Shown: positions 7,731 through 15,910 of the stretch, one piece after another
Position numbering within the stretch: position 1 is the stretch's first letter
Layout: each line of letters starts with the position of its first letter
NCBI GenBank assembly: GCA_002506745.1
Contig: DAYE01000052.1
Span: 1-18,927 of the forward strand
Origin: Euryarchaeota archaeon UBA33
Lineage (GTDB): Archaea > Thermoplasmatota > E2 > DHVEG-1
Direction of reading: 5' to 3'
DNA: 18,927 bases
Made by a program: the position numbers and the translations under genes
Notes under the pieces: model-generated
Databases searched by the model: none
What the model saw: the letters and a program-made list of their open reading frames with translations, nothing else
What the model was told of the DNA's origin: nothing

Positions 7731-8471
7731 TTACAGACCTTCTATCGCTCGTATAATATGAGCGAGTGTTGCTTTGAAATGGGCATCTTTTTCAATGGCA
7801 GTACCCGTGATGATAATGTTTGCTCCTGCACGTGCTTTTTCTTTAGCGGTGTCCGGGTCTCGGATGCCACCACCGATGAGGAGGGGGATCGATGTGTTTT
7901 TCTTCACCGCCTGAATCATCTCATTAGGCACCGGTTCGGGAGCTCCAGAGCCAGCTTCAATGTAGAAAAAATTCATACCAAAATATTCTGTGGCCAGGGC
8001 ATATCCCACCGCGGTTTGAAGATCGTTTCTTTTGATCAAATCCGCTTCTCCGATACGTCCTGCCGTCATCCCTGGTTCTATGATCACATATCCCATGGAA
8101 ATTGGCTCAAGCCCTGAGTGTTTCACAAAAGGTGCTCCTTTGACATGTTCCCTGATCACGTACCCTAGATTATTTGAGTTCAGAAGGCTCATGAAGAACA
8201 CTGCATCAGCGTACTTGCTGAGGAATTTCGCACCAGAAGGGAAGAGGATGACGGGGAGATCTGAATTTTTTTTGATCGCCTGACAGGTTTCATCAACCTG
8301 TTTCTGAGAGATAAGAGTTGATCCACCAACCATAATCGCACTACTTCCTGCATCAGTGACGGTCTGCGCAATCTGTCCGGCTACCTCTGGTTTTTGTTTA
8401 TCAGGGTCAAGGAGCGCGAAATGAAGTTTCTTTTTTTTTGCCAGTTCGATGATGGTGCCTGCGATGGTCAT
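7731..8471 (-). CDS. Geranylgeranylglyceryl phosphate synthase (GGGPS/PcrB family)
   Basis: Transfers a geranylgeranyl group to sn-glycerol-1-phosphate, the committed step of archaeal ether-lipid synthesis. It is 246 aa from the ATG at 8471, a TIM-barrel fold. Visible family motifs are HFALLDPDK (residues 17-25), the EPG segment at about 132-134, YIEAGSGA (170-177) and the phosphate-binding GGGIRDP (200-206). The EPGMTAGRIGEA segment looks more like group II than group I enzymes, but I hold this loosely. A GTG at 8489 would add six residues; I chose the ATG because the extension has no Shine-Dalgarno and a TATA-like element lies 28 bases before the ATG. Downstream ubiX follows after three bases. 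Confidence 0.93.
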   Translation of the reverse strand: MTIAGTIIELAKKKKLHFALLDPDKQKPEVAGQIAQTVTDAGSSAIMVGGSTLISQKQVDETCQAIKKNSDLPVILFPSGAKFLSKYADAVFFMSLLNSNNLGYVIREHVKGAPFVKHSGLEPISMGYVIIEPGMTAGRIGEADLIKRNDLQTAVGYALATEYFGMNFFYIEAGSGAPEPVPNEMIQAVKKNTSIPLLIGGGIRDPDTAKEKARAGANIIITGTAIEKDAHFKATLAHIIRAIEGL

Positions 8472-8494
8472 TGTGAGGGAAGAGAACACCAGAT

Positions 8495-8503
8495 GTATTT
8501 ATG
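8495..8503 (-). promoter_or_regulatory. Possible internal TATA element before GGGPS
   Basis: The minus strand reads CATAAATAC, centred 28 bases before the GGGPS ATG at 8471, which would give a leaderless transcript. It overlaps the stop region of the upstream phosphatase gene. No clear Shine-Dalgarno precedes the GGGPS ATG, which fits leaderless initiation. The evidence is one short AT-rich match. Confidence 0.3.
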
Positions 8504-8505
8504 TT

Positions 8506-9291
8506 TTATGCCTTTGGGAGTAGGTCTTTGAGTAATGCCTCTGAGCATCCAGCAAGGACACTGGTTCGTCCTACTAAGTCAAACTCCATGTCAAGCTCAT
8601 CGCCAGTCATCGTTTTGACGACACCGCCTGCTTCACGGACAATCAGGGTTGCTGCAGCGATATCGACGACGCGAAGAATGTCCTTTCCAACGAAATAGTA
8701 ATCAAGAGCACTGATAGCAACCAAGCACAGCTCCAAGGATGCAGAGCCGAATGAGCGTACATTGCCTTTTTTTGATAACACGCCAGCTCGGGGAGTATAT
8801 ATCTTGCCCAGGGATATCGAGGAAAGCATCTCGGCTGAAGGCATCTCGCACACTCTGATTCGAGTGTTGTTCAGGAACGCACCTTCATGTTTCTCTGCTG
8901 TAAAGACATCACCGGTCGGGATGTTTTTTACAATCCCATATTCAATATCACTTATCTTTGATGTCCCAATTGCTAATGAGACAGAATAGAAGGGGATACC
9001 TCGATACGCGTTACGAGTACCATCGACAGGGTCTAGCACGAATACACAGGTCCCACCGAAATCCACAAAACCTTTCTCTTCGCTGAGAAGATTTACTTTT
9101 ATGTCTGATTTTTCTAAAATTGTGATTGCTACATCCTCTGCGACCAGATCGATGTAAGAGGTTGGCGAACCATCAGCCCCGATACCAACGGTTTTCCCTA
9201 GTTTATAGAAATTATTCCGAGACTCTTTTTTTACTTCTTTACTTATTTTTTCGACAATCTGATGGGCAAGACGCTTGAGTTTTTCTTCCAT
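8506..9291 (-). CDS. Inositol monophosphatase / fructose-1,6-bisphosphatase family phosphatase
   Basis: Mg-dependent, Li-sensitive-type sugar phosphatase of the IMPase/FBPase superfamily. The 261 aa fit archaeal dual-activity enzymes. Metal and substrate motifs are visible: GADGSPTSYID (38-48), SEEKG (70-74), DPVDGTRNA (87-95) and a C-terminal Asp210 in VVDIAAA, where many members have WD. Likely substrates are myo-inositol-1-phosphate (feeding archaetidylinositol head groups), fructose-1,6-bisphosphate, or both; the sequence does not decide. GGAG is placed five bases before the ATG, adjoining the stop of the upstream gene. It lies 34 bases upstream of the GGGPS start, in a run that also holds ubiX, so a lipid head-group role is attractive but inferred. 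Confidence 0.9.
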   Translation of the reverse strand: MEEKLKRLAHQIVEKISKEVKKESRNNFYKLGKTVGIGADGSPTSYIDLVAEDVAITILEKSDIKVNLLSEEKGFVDFGGTCVFVLDPVDGTRNAYRGIPFYSVSLAIGTSKISDIEYGIVKNIPTGDVFTAEKHEGAFLNNTRIRVCEMPSAEMLSSISLGKIYTPRAGVLSKKGNVRSFGSASLELCLVAISALDYYFVGKDILRVVDIAAATLIVREAGGVVKTMTGDELDMEFDLVGRTSVLAGCSEALLKDLLPKA

Positions 9292-9300
9292 ATTTTCTCC

Positions 9301-9789
9301 TTAGATATTGATACCAAGATATGTAAGTGTCCAACTGATGTAAATCGTCAGTACGATCATGATTGCCGCGGCAAAAATAAGGCCAAGAAAGATTGCAAGG
9401 AGAGACCGGGAGAATTTCAAATTAAAAAGATAGGCGATTAACGCACCAGTCCAAGCACCAGTAAAGGGGACGGGTAAGGCGACAAACGCAAAGAGACCCA
9501 GATATTCATACTTGCTGATTTTCTCATCTGCTTTCTTTCGTGTCCTGGCAAACAGCCAGTCCATTATCTTTACCCAAAACGGGAACCTCCGGAGGAATTT
9601 TTCAACATACCTGAAGAAGAGGAGGATGAAGGGGATTGGCAATATATTCCCAGCAATCGCCAGAGGGAAAGCCTGCCACCATTCCCAGCCATATTGCAGC
9701 ATCGAAAGCGGTATAACATATCGTGCCTCAAGCCATGGTACCATGGAAAAAAAGAAAATCTGGAACCATTGTGGTAGGAAATCAAGCAT
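9301..9789 (-). CDS. COG2426 / small multidrug export (PF06695) family membrane protein
   Basis: An integral membrane protein of 162 aa. Signature segments are PWLEARYVIP (18-27) and LPVPFTGAWTGALIA (105-119), with about four hydrophobic stretches (roughly 8-30, 40-60, 96-121, 127-155) and a basic cytoplasmic loop around residues 65-93. The family name, small multidrug export, is an annotation tradition and not a proven activity. Its paired conserved proline/glycine half-helices recall the re-entrant layout of DedA/VTT proteins, some of which move lipid phosphates. It starts three bases after the pyrC stop and is followed by the phosphatase gene after nine bases. Confidence 0.88.
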   Translation of the reverse strand: MLDFLPQWFQIFFFSMVPWLEARYVIPLSMLQYGWEWWQAFPLAIAGNILPIPFILLFFRYVEKFLRRFPFWVKIMDWLFARTRKKADEKISKYEYLGLFAFVALPVPFTGAWTGALIAYLFNLKFSRSLLAIFLGLIFAAAIMIVLTIYISWTLTYLGINI

Positions 9790-9792
9790 GCC

Positions 9793-11076
9793 TTACACTC
9801 CAACACACTTTCCAAATCCTTGTTTTACGAGTATTTGATGGTCGTCTATTACTTTTTCTCCCCTGATAAATAGCATGGTTGGGAAAACCGCGGGGAATCC
9901 TTCAAATGGTGTCCAGCCACACTTCGAATGGAGATGCTCAGCGGTGATGACTTCGGTTTTTTTCAAATCTACCACGATGAAATCAGCATCCCGGCCGATC
10001 TCTATTTTTCCTTTAGAGAGACGAAGGAGCTGCGCAGGTTTTTCACAGAGAAGAGCCAGGAGAGTATCAAGAGTGAGCTGTCCTTTTTTCATCGCAGCCA
10101 GGAACAGGGGGTAGAGGGTTTCAACCCCAGGAACCCCTGATGGGGCATTGTCAAAATCAACGTTTTTTTCTTCCTCTGTGTGAGGTGCGTGATCTGATTC
10201 GAAGATATCGATGAGTTTATTGTTGATGCCATACCAGAGAGTATCACGATCAAAACTCGATCGGATCGGAGGATTCACCTTATAGAATGCAGGTTTTGTA
10301 TTCAGACTATGAACATCGAGGAACAGATGATGAGGAGTGACTCCGACACTCATGTTTGTTGGTCGTTTGCGAAGCGCTTCGAAGCCTTCACAGGATGAGA
10401 GATGACAGATGTGAATTGGAGAAGAAAGGTCATAAGAGTTTTGAATGATTGCCCTAACCGCGGCTTCTTCACATTCCGCTGATCGACAGCGCAGATGATC
10501 AACAAGACTATGCTCTAGACCCTTATTTGCTTTAAGACAATGCTCATCTTCTGCATGCAGGAGGGTTATCTTCTTTGTTCGATTTGTTTCTACTAATGCG
10601 ACCCTGAGATTTTGTGGGCTTAGTCTTAGAGAATGGGTGCTGCTTCCTAAAAATATTTTAAAACCAGCACATAACGTGGAAAGTTCTGCAAGCCTTCCGA
10701 TATTCTCATCGCTTACCGCGGCATAGAGGCCGAAATCGACACAGCTTTTTTGTGACGCAAGATGTGTCTTATCTCTCAGTGTCTGTGTGCTGATGGTCTG
10801 CGGTTGAGTATTAGGCATATCAAAGACACAGGAAATCCCGCCAAAAGCAGCTGCTGTTGATCCAGTCGAAAAATCTTCTTTATGGGGAAAACCAGGGTCA
10901 CGGAAATGCACATGAAGGTCAACACCAGCAGGAATGATGAGTTTGGTACCAACATTGAGGTGAGTGTCTCCTTTCAGGGTTTTTTTTATTTCAATGATTT
11001 TTCCTTTTTCAATACCCAGACAGGCTTGCTCAAATGATCCGTTGCGATAGATTTTTCCTTCAACTGTGAAATCCAT
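9793..11076 (-). CDS. pyrC: Dihydroorotase, class I
   Basis: Zinc amidohydrolase that cyclises carbamoyl-aspartate to dihydroorotate in pyrimidine synthesis. The 427 aa are typical of class I. The metal site is complete: HVH in DLHVHFRDPG (His55, His57), carbamylated Lys140 in GFKIFLGSS, His174 in LLHAED, His225 in ICHLSS and Asp295 in ESDHAPHT; GVPGVETLYPL follows. The presence of all ligands argues for an active enzyme rather than a catalytically dead subunit, and for dihydroorotase over hydantoinase. Its start overlaps the end of the AMMECR1 gene by 17 bases. No other pyrimidine gene is adjacent. Confidence 0.95.
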   Translation of the reverse strand: MDFTVEGKIYRNGSFEQACLGIEKGKIIEIKKTLKGDTHLNVGTKLIIPAGVDLHVHFRDPGFPHKEDFSTGSTAAAFGGISCVFDMPNTQPQTISTQTLRDKTHLASQKSCVDFGLYAAVSDENIGRLAELSTLCAGFKIFLGSSTHSLRLSPQNLRVALVETNRTKKITLLHAEDEHCLKANKGLEHSLVDHLRCRSAECEEAAVRAIIQNSYDLSSPIHICHLSSCEGFEALRKRPTNMSVGVTPHHLFLDVHSLNTKPAFYKVNPPIRSSFDRDTLWYGINNKLIDIFESDHAPHTEEEKNVDFDNAPSGVPGVETLYPLFLAAMKKGQLTLDTLLALLCEKPAQLLRLSKGKIEIGRDADFIVVDLKKTEVITAEHLHSKCGWTPFEGFPAVFPTMLFIRGEKVIDDHQILVKQGFGKCVGV

Positions 11077-11668
11077 CTAGGTGTGTCTCCTTTATAGGCC
11101 CATGGGGTTTTATTTCAGTAAAAATCTGGCCCTGGAACTTTGAAATCTTCGTGCTTTTATCAAACCATGCATCAGGGGGCAATCCTGCTTTTATACACGT
11201 ATGGGAGAGGTACTCTTCCTTTTCCCATGCTTGTTCGACAGGGACCTGAGGGAGCAATAATCCTTTATAAAAACCGTGTTCCACAATTAACCCGTCACGC
11301 CCGATGTCGATATGTACAGGATAGTCTTTCGGTTCTTTTACCTTAATGAGTTGTGGTTTTGTCAGTATGGTGATTTCTACGAGTATCGCATCTAGTTCTT
11401 CTTCCTGCAAGGGTGGAAATCTCGGATCTTGGGTGACGGATTGAGCTGCTTCGAGAATCGAAGATTGTAACGACATGACGGGGAGAGGAATGCCAATGCA
11501 ACCTCGTAACTCACGATCGGGGTACGTATGAAGTGTGACAAAAACCCCTTGTTTTTCCTGAAACAACGATCCAAGAGCTGGTATCGAGTTCTTCGTCTGT
11601 TGGACATAATCCTTGATGACCTGTCGTGCGAACTGAACCGCCTTTGTCCCGTCCTCTAGATTCAACAT
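11060..11668 (-). CDS. AMMECR1-domain protein (PF01871 / TIGR00296)
   Basis: Conserved archaeal and eukaryotic domain whose biochemical role is not settled. It is 202 aa from the ATG at 11668. The hallmark LRGCIG lies at residues 54-59, with DPRFPPL at 81-87 and LLLPQVPVE around 137-145. The invariant Cys of LRGCIG suggests a reactive or binding site. An earlier ATG at 11692 would add eight hydrophobic residues. I prefer 11668 because MLNLEDGTKAVQFAR fits the family start and because a TATA-like element at 11693-11702 would start transcription about three bases before it. It overlaps pyrC by 17 bases and heads the seven-gene minus-strand run. Neither a MEMO-like nor a radical-SAM partner, as seen in some three-gene AMMECR1 systems, is present here. 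Confidence 0.92.
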   Translation of the reverse strand: MLNLEDGTKAVQFARQVIKDYVQQTKNSIPALGSLFQEKQGVFVTLHTYPDRELRGCIGIPLPVMSLQSSILEAAQSVTQDPRFPPLQEEELDAILVEITILTKPQLIKVKEPKDYPVHIDIGRDGLIVEHGFYKGLLLPQVPVEQAWEKEEYLSHTCIKAGLPPDAWFDKSTKISKFQGQIFTEIKPHGPIKETHLDGFHS

Positions 11669-11692
11669 CAGAGGTAGTATATAGAGAAGCAT

Positions 11693-11702
11693 TAAATAAA
11701 AT
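11693..11702 (-). promoter_or_regulatory. TATA-like element for the AMMECR1-pyrC-lipid operon
   Basis: The minus strand reads TTTTATTTAA, centred about 29 bases before the ATG at 11668, directly after a hairpin that follows aglB. It implies a leaderless transcript and supports the shorter AMMECR1 start. The match is moderate and the T-rich sequence may equally belong to the aglB terminator. Confidence 0.4.
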
Positions 11703-11707
11703 GTGGT

Positions 11708-11723
11708 GGAGAGGGGCCTCTCC
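11708..11723 (-). terminator. Hairpin with T-rich tail after aglB
   Basis: GGAGAGG and CCTCTCC form perfect 7-base arms around two bases, or 6-base arms with a 4-base loop. The hairpin lies 9 bases past the aglB stop. On the minus strand it is followed, after five bases, by CATTTTATTTAA. This fits an intrinsic terminator separating aglB from the next operon. Confidence 0.5.
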
Positions 11724-11732
11724 TCTCCTTAC

Positions 11733-14700
11733 TTAAGTTGATTGTTCTCGTGTCAGAATGATGTTAAAGACTCTGGGTGCATCACCGTTGGTCACTGCAA
11801 TCCGCCCGGTGCTGAGGTAGGTGACATTCTGTCCGCTTTCATTGATACGCTCTTCGACGGTCATATTATAGGAACCTGGCGTAAGTTCGATGGTATATAA
11901 TCCGTTGGCTTTGGTTTTCACACTGGTGGTGATTGCAGTATTATTCTGAATGTTGAGGTCTTTGGCGAAGAAAATGGTCATGTTTGCTTTTCCTGAACCA
12001 TTGTAGGTTGCACTTCCATTGACCGTCACCGATACTTTCGTTAAAGAGATATTATTCGATGCAGTACCTTCTCCGATGTGAAGGAGGAGTTTTCCTGTAA
12101 ACGTATACACTGTGGTTGCTCCTTCTGTCTTTTTAACAGTGACATTATAGGTCCCTGGGATGAGTGCTACAGTGTAGACCCCTTGTGCATTCGATGTCGC
12201 GGTGCTTTGTTTGGTCGCAGTATTGTTAGCTACGGATTTGTCCGGTGCGAATGTGATTGGGATTCCAGAGACTGGTGTTGTCTCATACAAGGTATGTCCA
12301 CTGACTGCGACGGGTGCATAGGTAAGCGAGATATTCACCCAGGATGTTCTGTTCGCAGTAAGGGTGACTGCTTGCTCGGTGAGGAAATCAAGATATCCAC
12401 TGGACGTATTGATTTTTGTCGCATTTAAGGCGTATTCTCCAGGCACTAATGACGGGAAGGCGTAGGCGCCTGAGGCACCAGTGGTGGCATTGGTGACCGA
12501 TAATTGGGCTCCATTGAGTTTGGTGTAGGTAAGCTGGATTTGTACACCGCTTTCTTCTTCACCAGTGGTGTATTTCTTATCGCCATTCGAGTCCTGATAG
12601 ACGACCCCTTTGATTCCAGATTGTTTTGGCTTTGAAATATTATAAGTGTTATTACCAGGTTCGATATTGATGCCTTGTCTGTTGAGGAGGGTATAGTTTC
12701 CTTCCACTGCAGAGAGATTGTATTTACTTGGGTATAAATTCCGGAAGATGTAGTGTCCTAGTTCATCGGTTGTCACCGATGGTACGGTTCTACCGAAATA
12801 ATAATCATTTAATTGGACGTTGATTCCAGATAATGGCGTGTCAATGGTGGGTTCGTAGGATTTATTATTGTTGTTATCCTGATACACAAACCCTTCGAGG
12901 GTCGAGAGGTTTACATTAATGCTGAAAGTTCGTGAATATCTCGAGCCGTTCAGACGCATGGCTTCTGCATCAGTGACCGGCGCATACAACATATTACTGG
13001 TGCTGTTAAACTTAATGGTTTTCAGGAAAACATCGTTGGCGTAGCTGAAAAGCAATGTGATGTTCCCACCAGGTGCTAAAAGATTGAAGCTTCCATTTTG
13101 ATCGGCCGCCATATAATCATGCGGGAAGCCAAATTCATCAAGTACGGCTGCAGTCACATAGGGAAGCGGGGTATTATTGCAAGAAATCGAGCCGTTGAAG
13201 AAAGCCCCTTCATAGTATTTCGCGATGACCACTGCGCTTCTCCCCTGTCCATAGTATGGGTATGGTGAAATATAGGCTGGGATGAAATGCTTCATCGCGT
13301 AGCAGGGAATCTGTTGTTTGGGGATTTGATAATTCCCACCTGAATCTTTTTGAGTGGGGGTTCCTACATAGGTCCGGTAAAACATAGTATTGAAATAATC
13401 CGCTTTGTACACAGTTGATGTTCCCGTGATGGCCACACGGTTTCGCTGTGCGTGAGGCATGCTGTTGAGTTCCTGTGCGGTCCATTGACCATCAGCACCC
13501 TGAGACCCATCGGTGTTGACCGTGTACCCGGTATAGACAACCTGGATAAAGTCGTCCTCAGGATTATAGAATTGCTTTCCAGTGGTTCGAAGTCCGGTCA
13601 AGATATTGCTTTGATCACCAAGGAACGCGAAGATGTTGAAAATCTGCTCATCGTACCCTTCCACCCCGTAATATCGAATACTGTATCCGGTCGCTTGCTG
13701 AATGTCATGGTACAACCAGGTGATTTGCTCATCTGTTAATGTATTGTTTAGTAATCGTACAATGTCATGATAATACGCGTTCTCAGGATATTGCTCACCA
13801 ACGAGGAGCATTTTACTGAGATTTCGGTCGTACTGATTTCCGATTGGTTTGTTCTGGGAAGGAGAAAGCGCAGGATTAAGCATCCAGGAAGTGACCAGGG
13901 TCGTATTGTTATTCCCCAGATGTTTCTGGAGAGCGGCGATGACCGAATCAGAGAAAGCCACTCCGTTGTTATCTTTTCGATTTCCTTCCAATATACGAAC
14001 AATCCAGACTGCGACACCTTCTTTCTCGCTTTTTGCGGTATGGAAATTAGCCGCTGGTGGAATCCCATCTTGGAAGTTGTCTGCAACCGTTGGATGTCCT
14101 CCGACCGCGACTTCATAAAACCCGTAGTCCCACCAGGAGATATATCCCGGTCGTTTCATAGGTTCGGTGATGTTCGTATCTTGTTTGTTTAACCACTGGT
14201 AGGCGGCAACCCAGTATTGCTCTTTGTAGGTACTTGAACCAAACGCAGAGGAATGATTTTTACCGAAGAAATCATATTTCAGATTACTCGTGCCGTTTTT
14301 TGATGCCGCTGAGGGTACTGCTGCATCAAGTGCGAGGTACCCATTCGGTATCAAGATAAGAAAAGCGATAAAGAGAACCCCGAAGACATGATAGATCCTC
14401 AATCCTTTTCGTATGCCTCGGAAACCACCACCAGCATTCCGTATGTTTCGAGCCATTTGCTTGTAATCAATCTTGCTTATGAGGTACCAAATAATCCATC
14501 CCGAAAGCAGAGCGATCAGAGGCACCATGTCATTGAGGAAACGACCAGCGGTCGAAGTCAACCAGAGGTCGATGACGAACAGGGTAATGATCATGAGATA
14601 ATCCCGACGTCCTTTCTGCTTCACATATTGATAGATAAGGAAAACAAAACCAGCCCAGGCAAGCCAGTATAACGCAGGCCCATAGGACATGACCGTCCTA

Positions 14701-15893
14701 CTCATATTGTATGTTCCTGCCTCTGCGATCGTCATGGATACTTTTCCCCCATAAATTCCAGCACCATAAATGACATTTGCAATGGTACTAAATGGTGTGA
14801 AAATGGAGACGAGGGTTGGGAAACGATAGACGATATACAGGAAACCAGCAGCGCCGACACCAATAACAGCGACAACTGGGAGGGAAAGAACCCAAGGTAT
14901 CTGTTTTCTTTTGAACAGGATACAGAGACCACCGAAGACCAGGACACCAAGTGCTAAGAAAAAGGGGAGATCCAAGAGGACACCACCTGCATAGGAGATC
15001 GGCCATGAGACGAAAAAACCAGTGAACAACGCGATAGCAACGCTCATGACGAATCCTTCTTCCACTTTATTTGTGAAAAGGTCGATGATGAGTTGAACGA
15101 CCGCATAGACAGTGATTATTGTGTAGAGAAACTGTGCTTCTACCCAAACCATGGAAAGGGCAGCTAGTGGGATACCTGCAAGGAGTGCGTACAGAACCCG
15201 CCGTAGAGTATCTTTTTCTTTGAAGCTTTTAAGTAAGAATACAAACGTCAGGAAGTACAGGAGGAGGTTGAAGGAGTCATGGTCAAACAGGGCGTATGCA
15301 GATCCGTGCCCTGAGCTGATATGGATAGGTATAAGAGCGATTAAAAGTGCAGCGACAAGACCTGCTTTCTTGCCGAATAAGATTTTTCCGATGAAATAGA
15401 CAGGGAAGACAAGTAAGGCTCCGAAAAGCGCTGGAACAAATTGCATGGCATATCCTACAGCGTCTGCTTCGCTCATAAACGGAGTGAGCAATTTGCTAAA
15501 ACCAATCGCAGACATAACGAGTAATGGGGCGCGCCCTCCTGATTTTCCGAATGGATACGCAAGGAGAGGATCACTGGATGAGAAATAGGGAAAGCGACCA
15601 GTTTGAACGGTATTATCTACGAGCCTCATGTTATAGTACGGGTCAGGACCTGATAGATAGTAGGTATCTGTAAGGGTTGTTCCATCTTGGTTTATGTTCA
15701 CGTTTGAGACGATGTTGAAATAGGAGTTCATGAAGAGGACCAAGAAGAATATCGCTATCAGCGTGACCCCAATCCACCAGTTTTTCTTTACGCGAAAGCG
15801 TTTTCGTTCTGGGACGGTTGTGACCGATGTTGGTTGCGACGATGGAACCGATTCTGATTGCATAGGCATTTTAAATTGTGCTCGTTTCCGCAT
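11733..15893 (-). CDS. aglB: AglB, archaeal oligosaccharyltransferase (STT3 family) with C-terminal Ig-like domains
   Basis: Transfers a dolichol-linked glycan to Asn in N-X-S/T sequons on the outer face of the membrane. At 1386 aa it is longer than the roughly 800-1000 aa usual for AglB. After a short basic cytoplasmic N-terminus come about 13 membrane helices (40-520). Visible catalytic motifs are the first acidic motif GPDPYYN (82-88), DHD (204-206), the TIAE loop motif (388-391) and the signature WWDYG (587-591; nt 14121-14135). I could not place the DK/MI motif with confidence. The extracellular domain reaches about residue 995 and is followed by four predicted Ig-like domains (separate entry). 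The start is fixed by a TATA element about 46 bases upstream. It lies downstream of prs with its own promoter and upstream of a hairpin terminator. Confidence 0.95.
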   Translation of the reverse strand: MRKRAQFKMPMQSESVPSSQPTSVTTVPERKRFRVKKNWWIGVTLIAIFFLVLFMNSYFNIVSNVNINQDGTTLTDTYYLSGPDPYYNMRLVDNTVQTGRFPYFSSSDPLLAYPFGKSGGRAPLLVMSAIGFSKLLTPFMSEADAVGYAMQFVPALFGALLVFPVYFIGKILFGKKAGLVAALLIALIPIHISSGHGSAYALFDHDSFNLLLYFLTFVFLLKSFKEKDTLRRVLYALLAGIPLAALSMVWVEAQFLYTIITVYAVVQLIIDLFTNKVEEGFVMSVAIALFTGFFVSWPISYAGGVLLDLPFFLALGVLVFGGLCILFKRKQIPWVLSLPVVAVIGVGAAGFLYIVYRFPTLVSIFTPFSTIANVIYGAGIYGGKVSMTIAEAGTYNMSRTVMSYGPALYWLAWAGFVFLIYQYVKQKGRRDYLMIITLFVIDLWLTSTAGRFLNDMVPLIALLSGWIIWYLISKIDYKQMARNIRNAGGGFRGIRKGLRIYHVFGVLFIAFLILIPNGYLALDAAVPSAASKNGTSNLKYDFFGKNHSSAFGSSTYKEQYWVAAYQWLNKQDTNITEPMKRPGYISWWDYGFYEVAVGGHPTVADNFQDGIPPAANFHTAKSEKEGVAVWIVRILEGNRKDNNGVAFSDSVIAALQKHLGNNNTTLVTSWMLNPALSPSQNKPIGNQYDRNLSKMLLVGEQYPENAYYHDIVRLLNNTLTDEQITWLYHDIQQATGYSIRYYGVEGYDEQIFNIFAFLGDQSNILTGLRTTGKQFYNPEDDFIQVVYTGYTVNTDGSQGADGQWTAQELNSMPHAQRNRVAITGTSTVYKADYFNTMFYRTYVGTPTQKDSGGNYQIPKQQIPCYAMKHFIPAYISPYPYYGQGRSAVVIAKYYEGAFFNGSISCNNTPLPYVTAAVLDEFGFPHDYMAADQNGSFNLLAPGGNITLLFSYANDVFLKTIKFNSTSNMLYAPVTDAEAMRLNGSRYSRTFSINVNLSTLEGFVYQDNNNNKSYEPTIDTPLSGINVQLNDYYFGRTVPSVTTDELGHYIFRNLYPSKYNLSAVEGNYTLLNRQGINIEPGNNTYNISKPKQSGIKGVVYQDSNGDKKYTTGEEESGVQIQLTYTKLNGAQLSVTNATTGASGAYAFPSLVPGEYALNATKINTSSGYLDFLTEQAVTLTANRTSWVNISLTYAPVAVSGHTLYETTPVSGIPITFAPDKSVANNTATKQSTATSNAQGVYTVALIPGTYNVTVKKTEGATTVYTFTGKLLLHIGEGTASNNISLTKVSVTVNGSATYNGSGKANMTIFFAKDLNIQNNTAITTSVKTKANGLYTIELTPGSYNMTVEERINESGQNVTYLSTGRIAVTNGDAPRVFNIILTREQST
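11736..12905 (-). other. Four tandem SdrD-B / carboxypeptidase-regulatory-like domains at the AglB C-terminus
   Basis: Residues about 997-1386 of AglB. Domains 1 (997-1089) and 2 (1092-1192) each begin with a GxVYQDxNxD/N pattern, as in SdrD B-type calcium-binding repeats (Asp1006/Asn1008/Asn1010 and Asp1101/Asn1103/Asp1105). They go on to the GxYxFxxLxPxxY pattern of prealbumin-like sandwiches. Domains 3 (1194-1287) and 4 (1288-1386) share GVYTVALIPGTYNVTV and GLYTIELTPGSYNMTV. Between residues 995 and 1386 I count 21 N-X-S/T sequons. Domain limits are by eye. Confidence 0.8.
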
Positions 15894-15910
15894 AGGTTTT
15901 ACCCTCGGTT

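Noticed and set aside
13767..14192. A 141-codon plus-strand frame inside aglB
   Set aside because: It is opposite the catalytic WWDYG region of AglB and shows no recognisable protein features.
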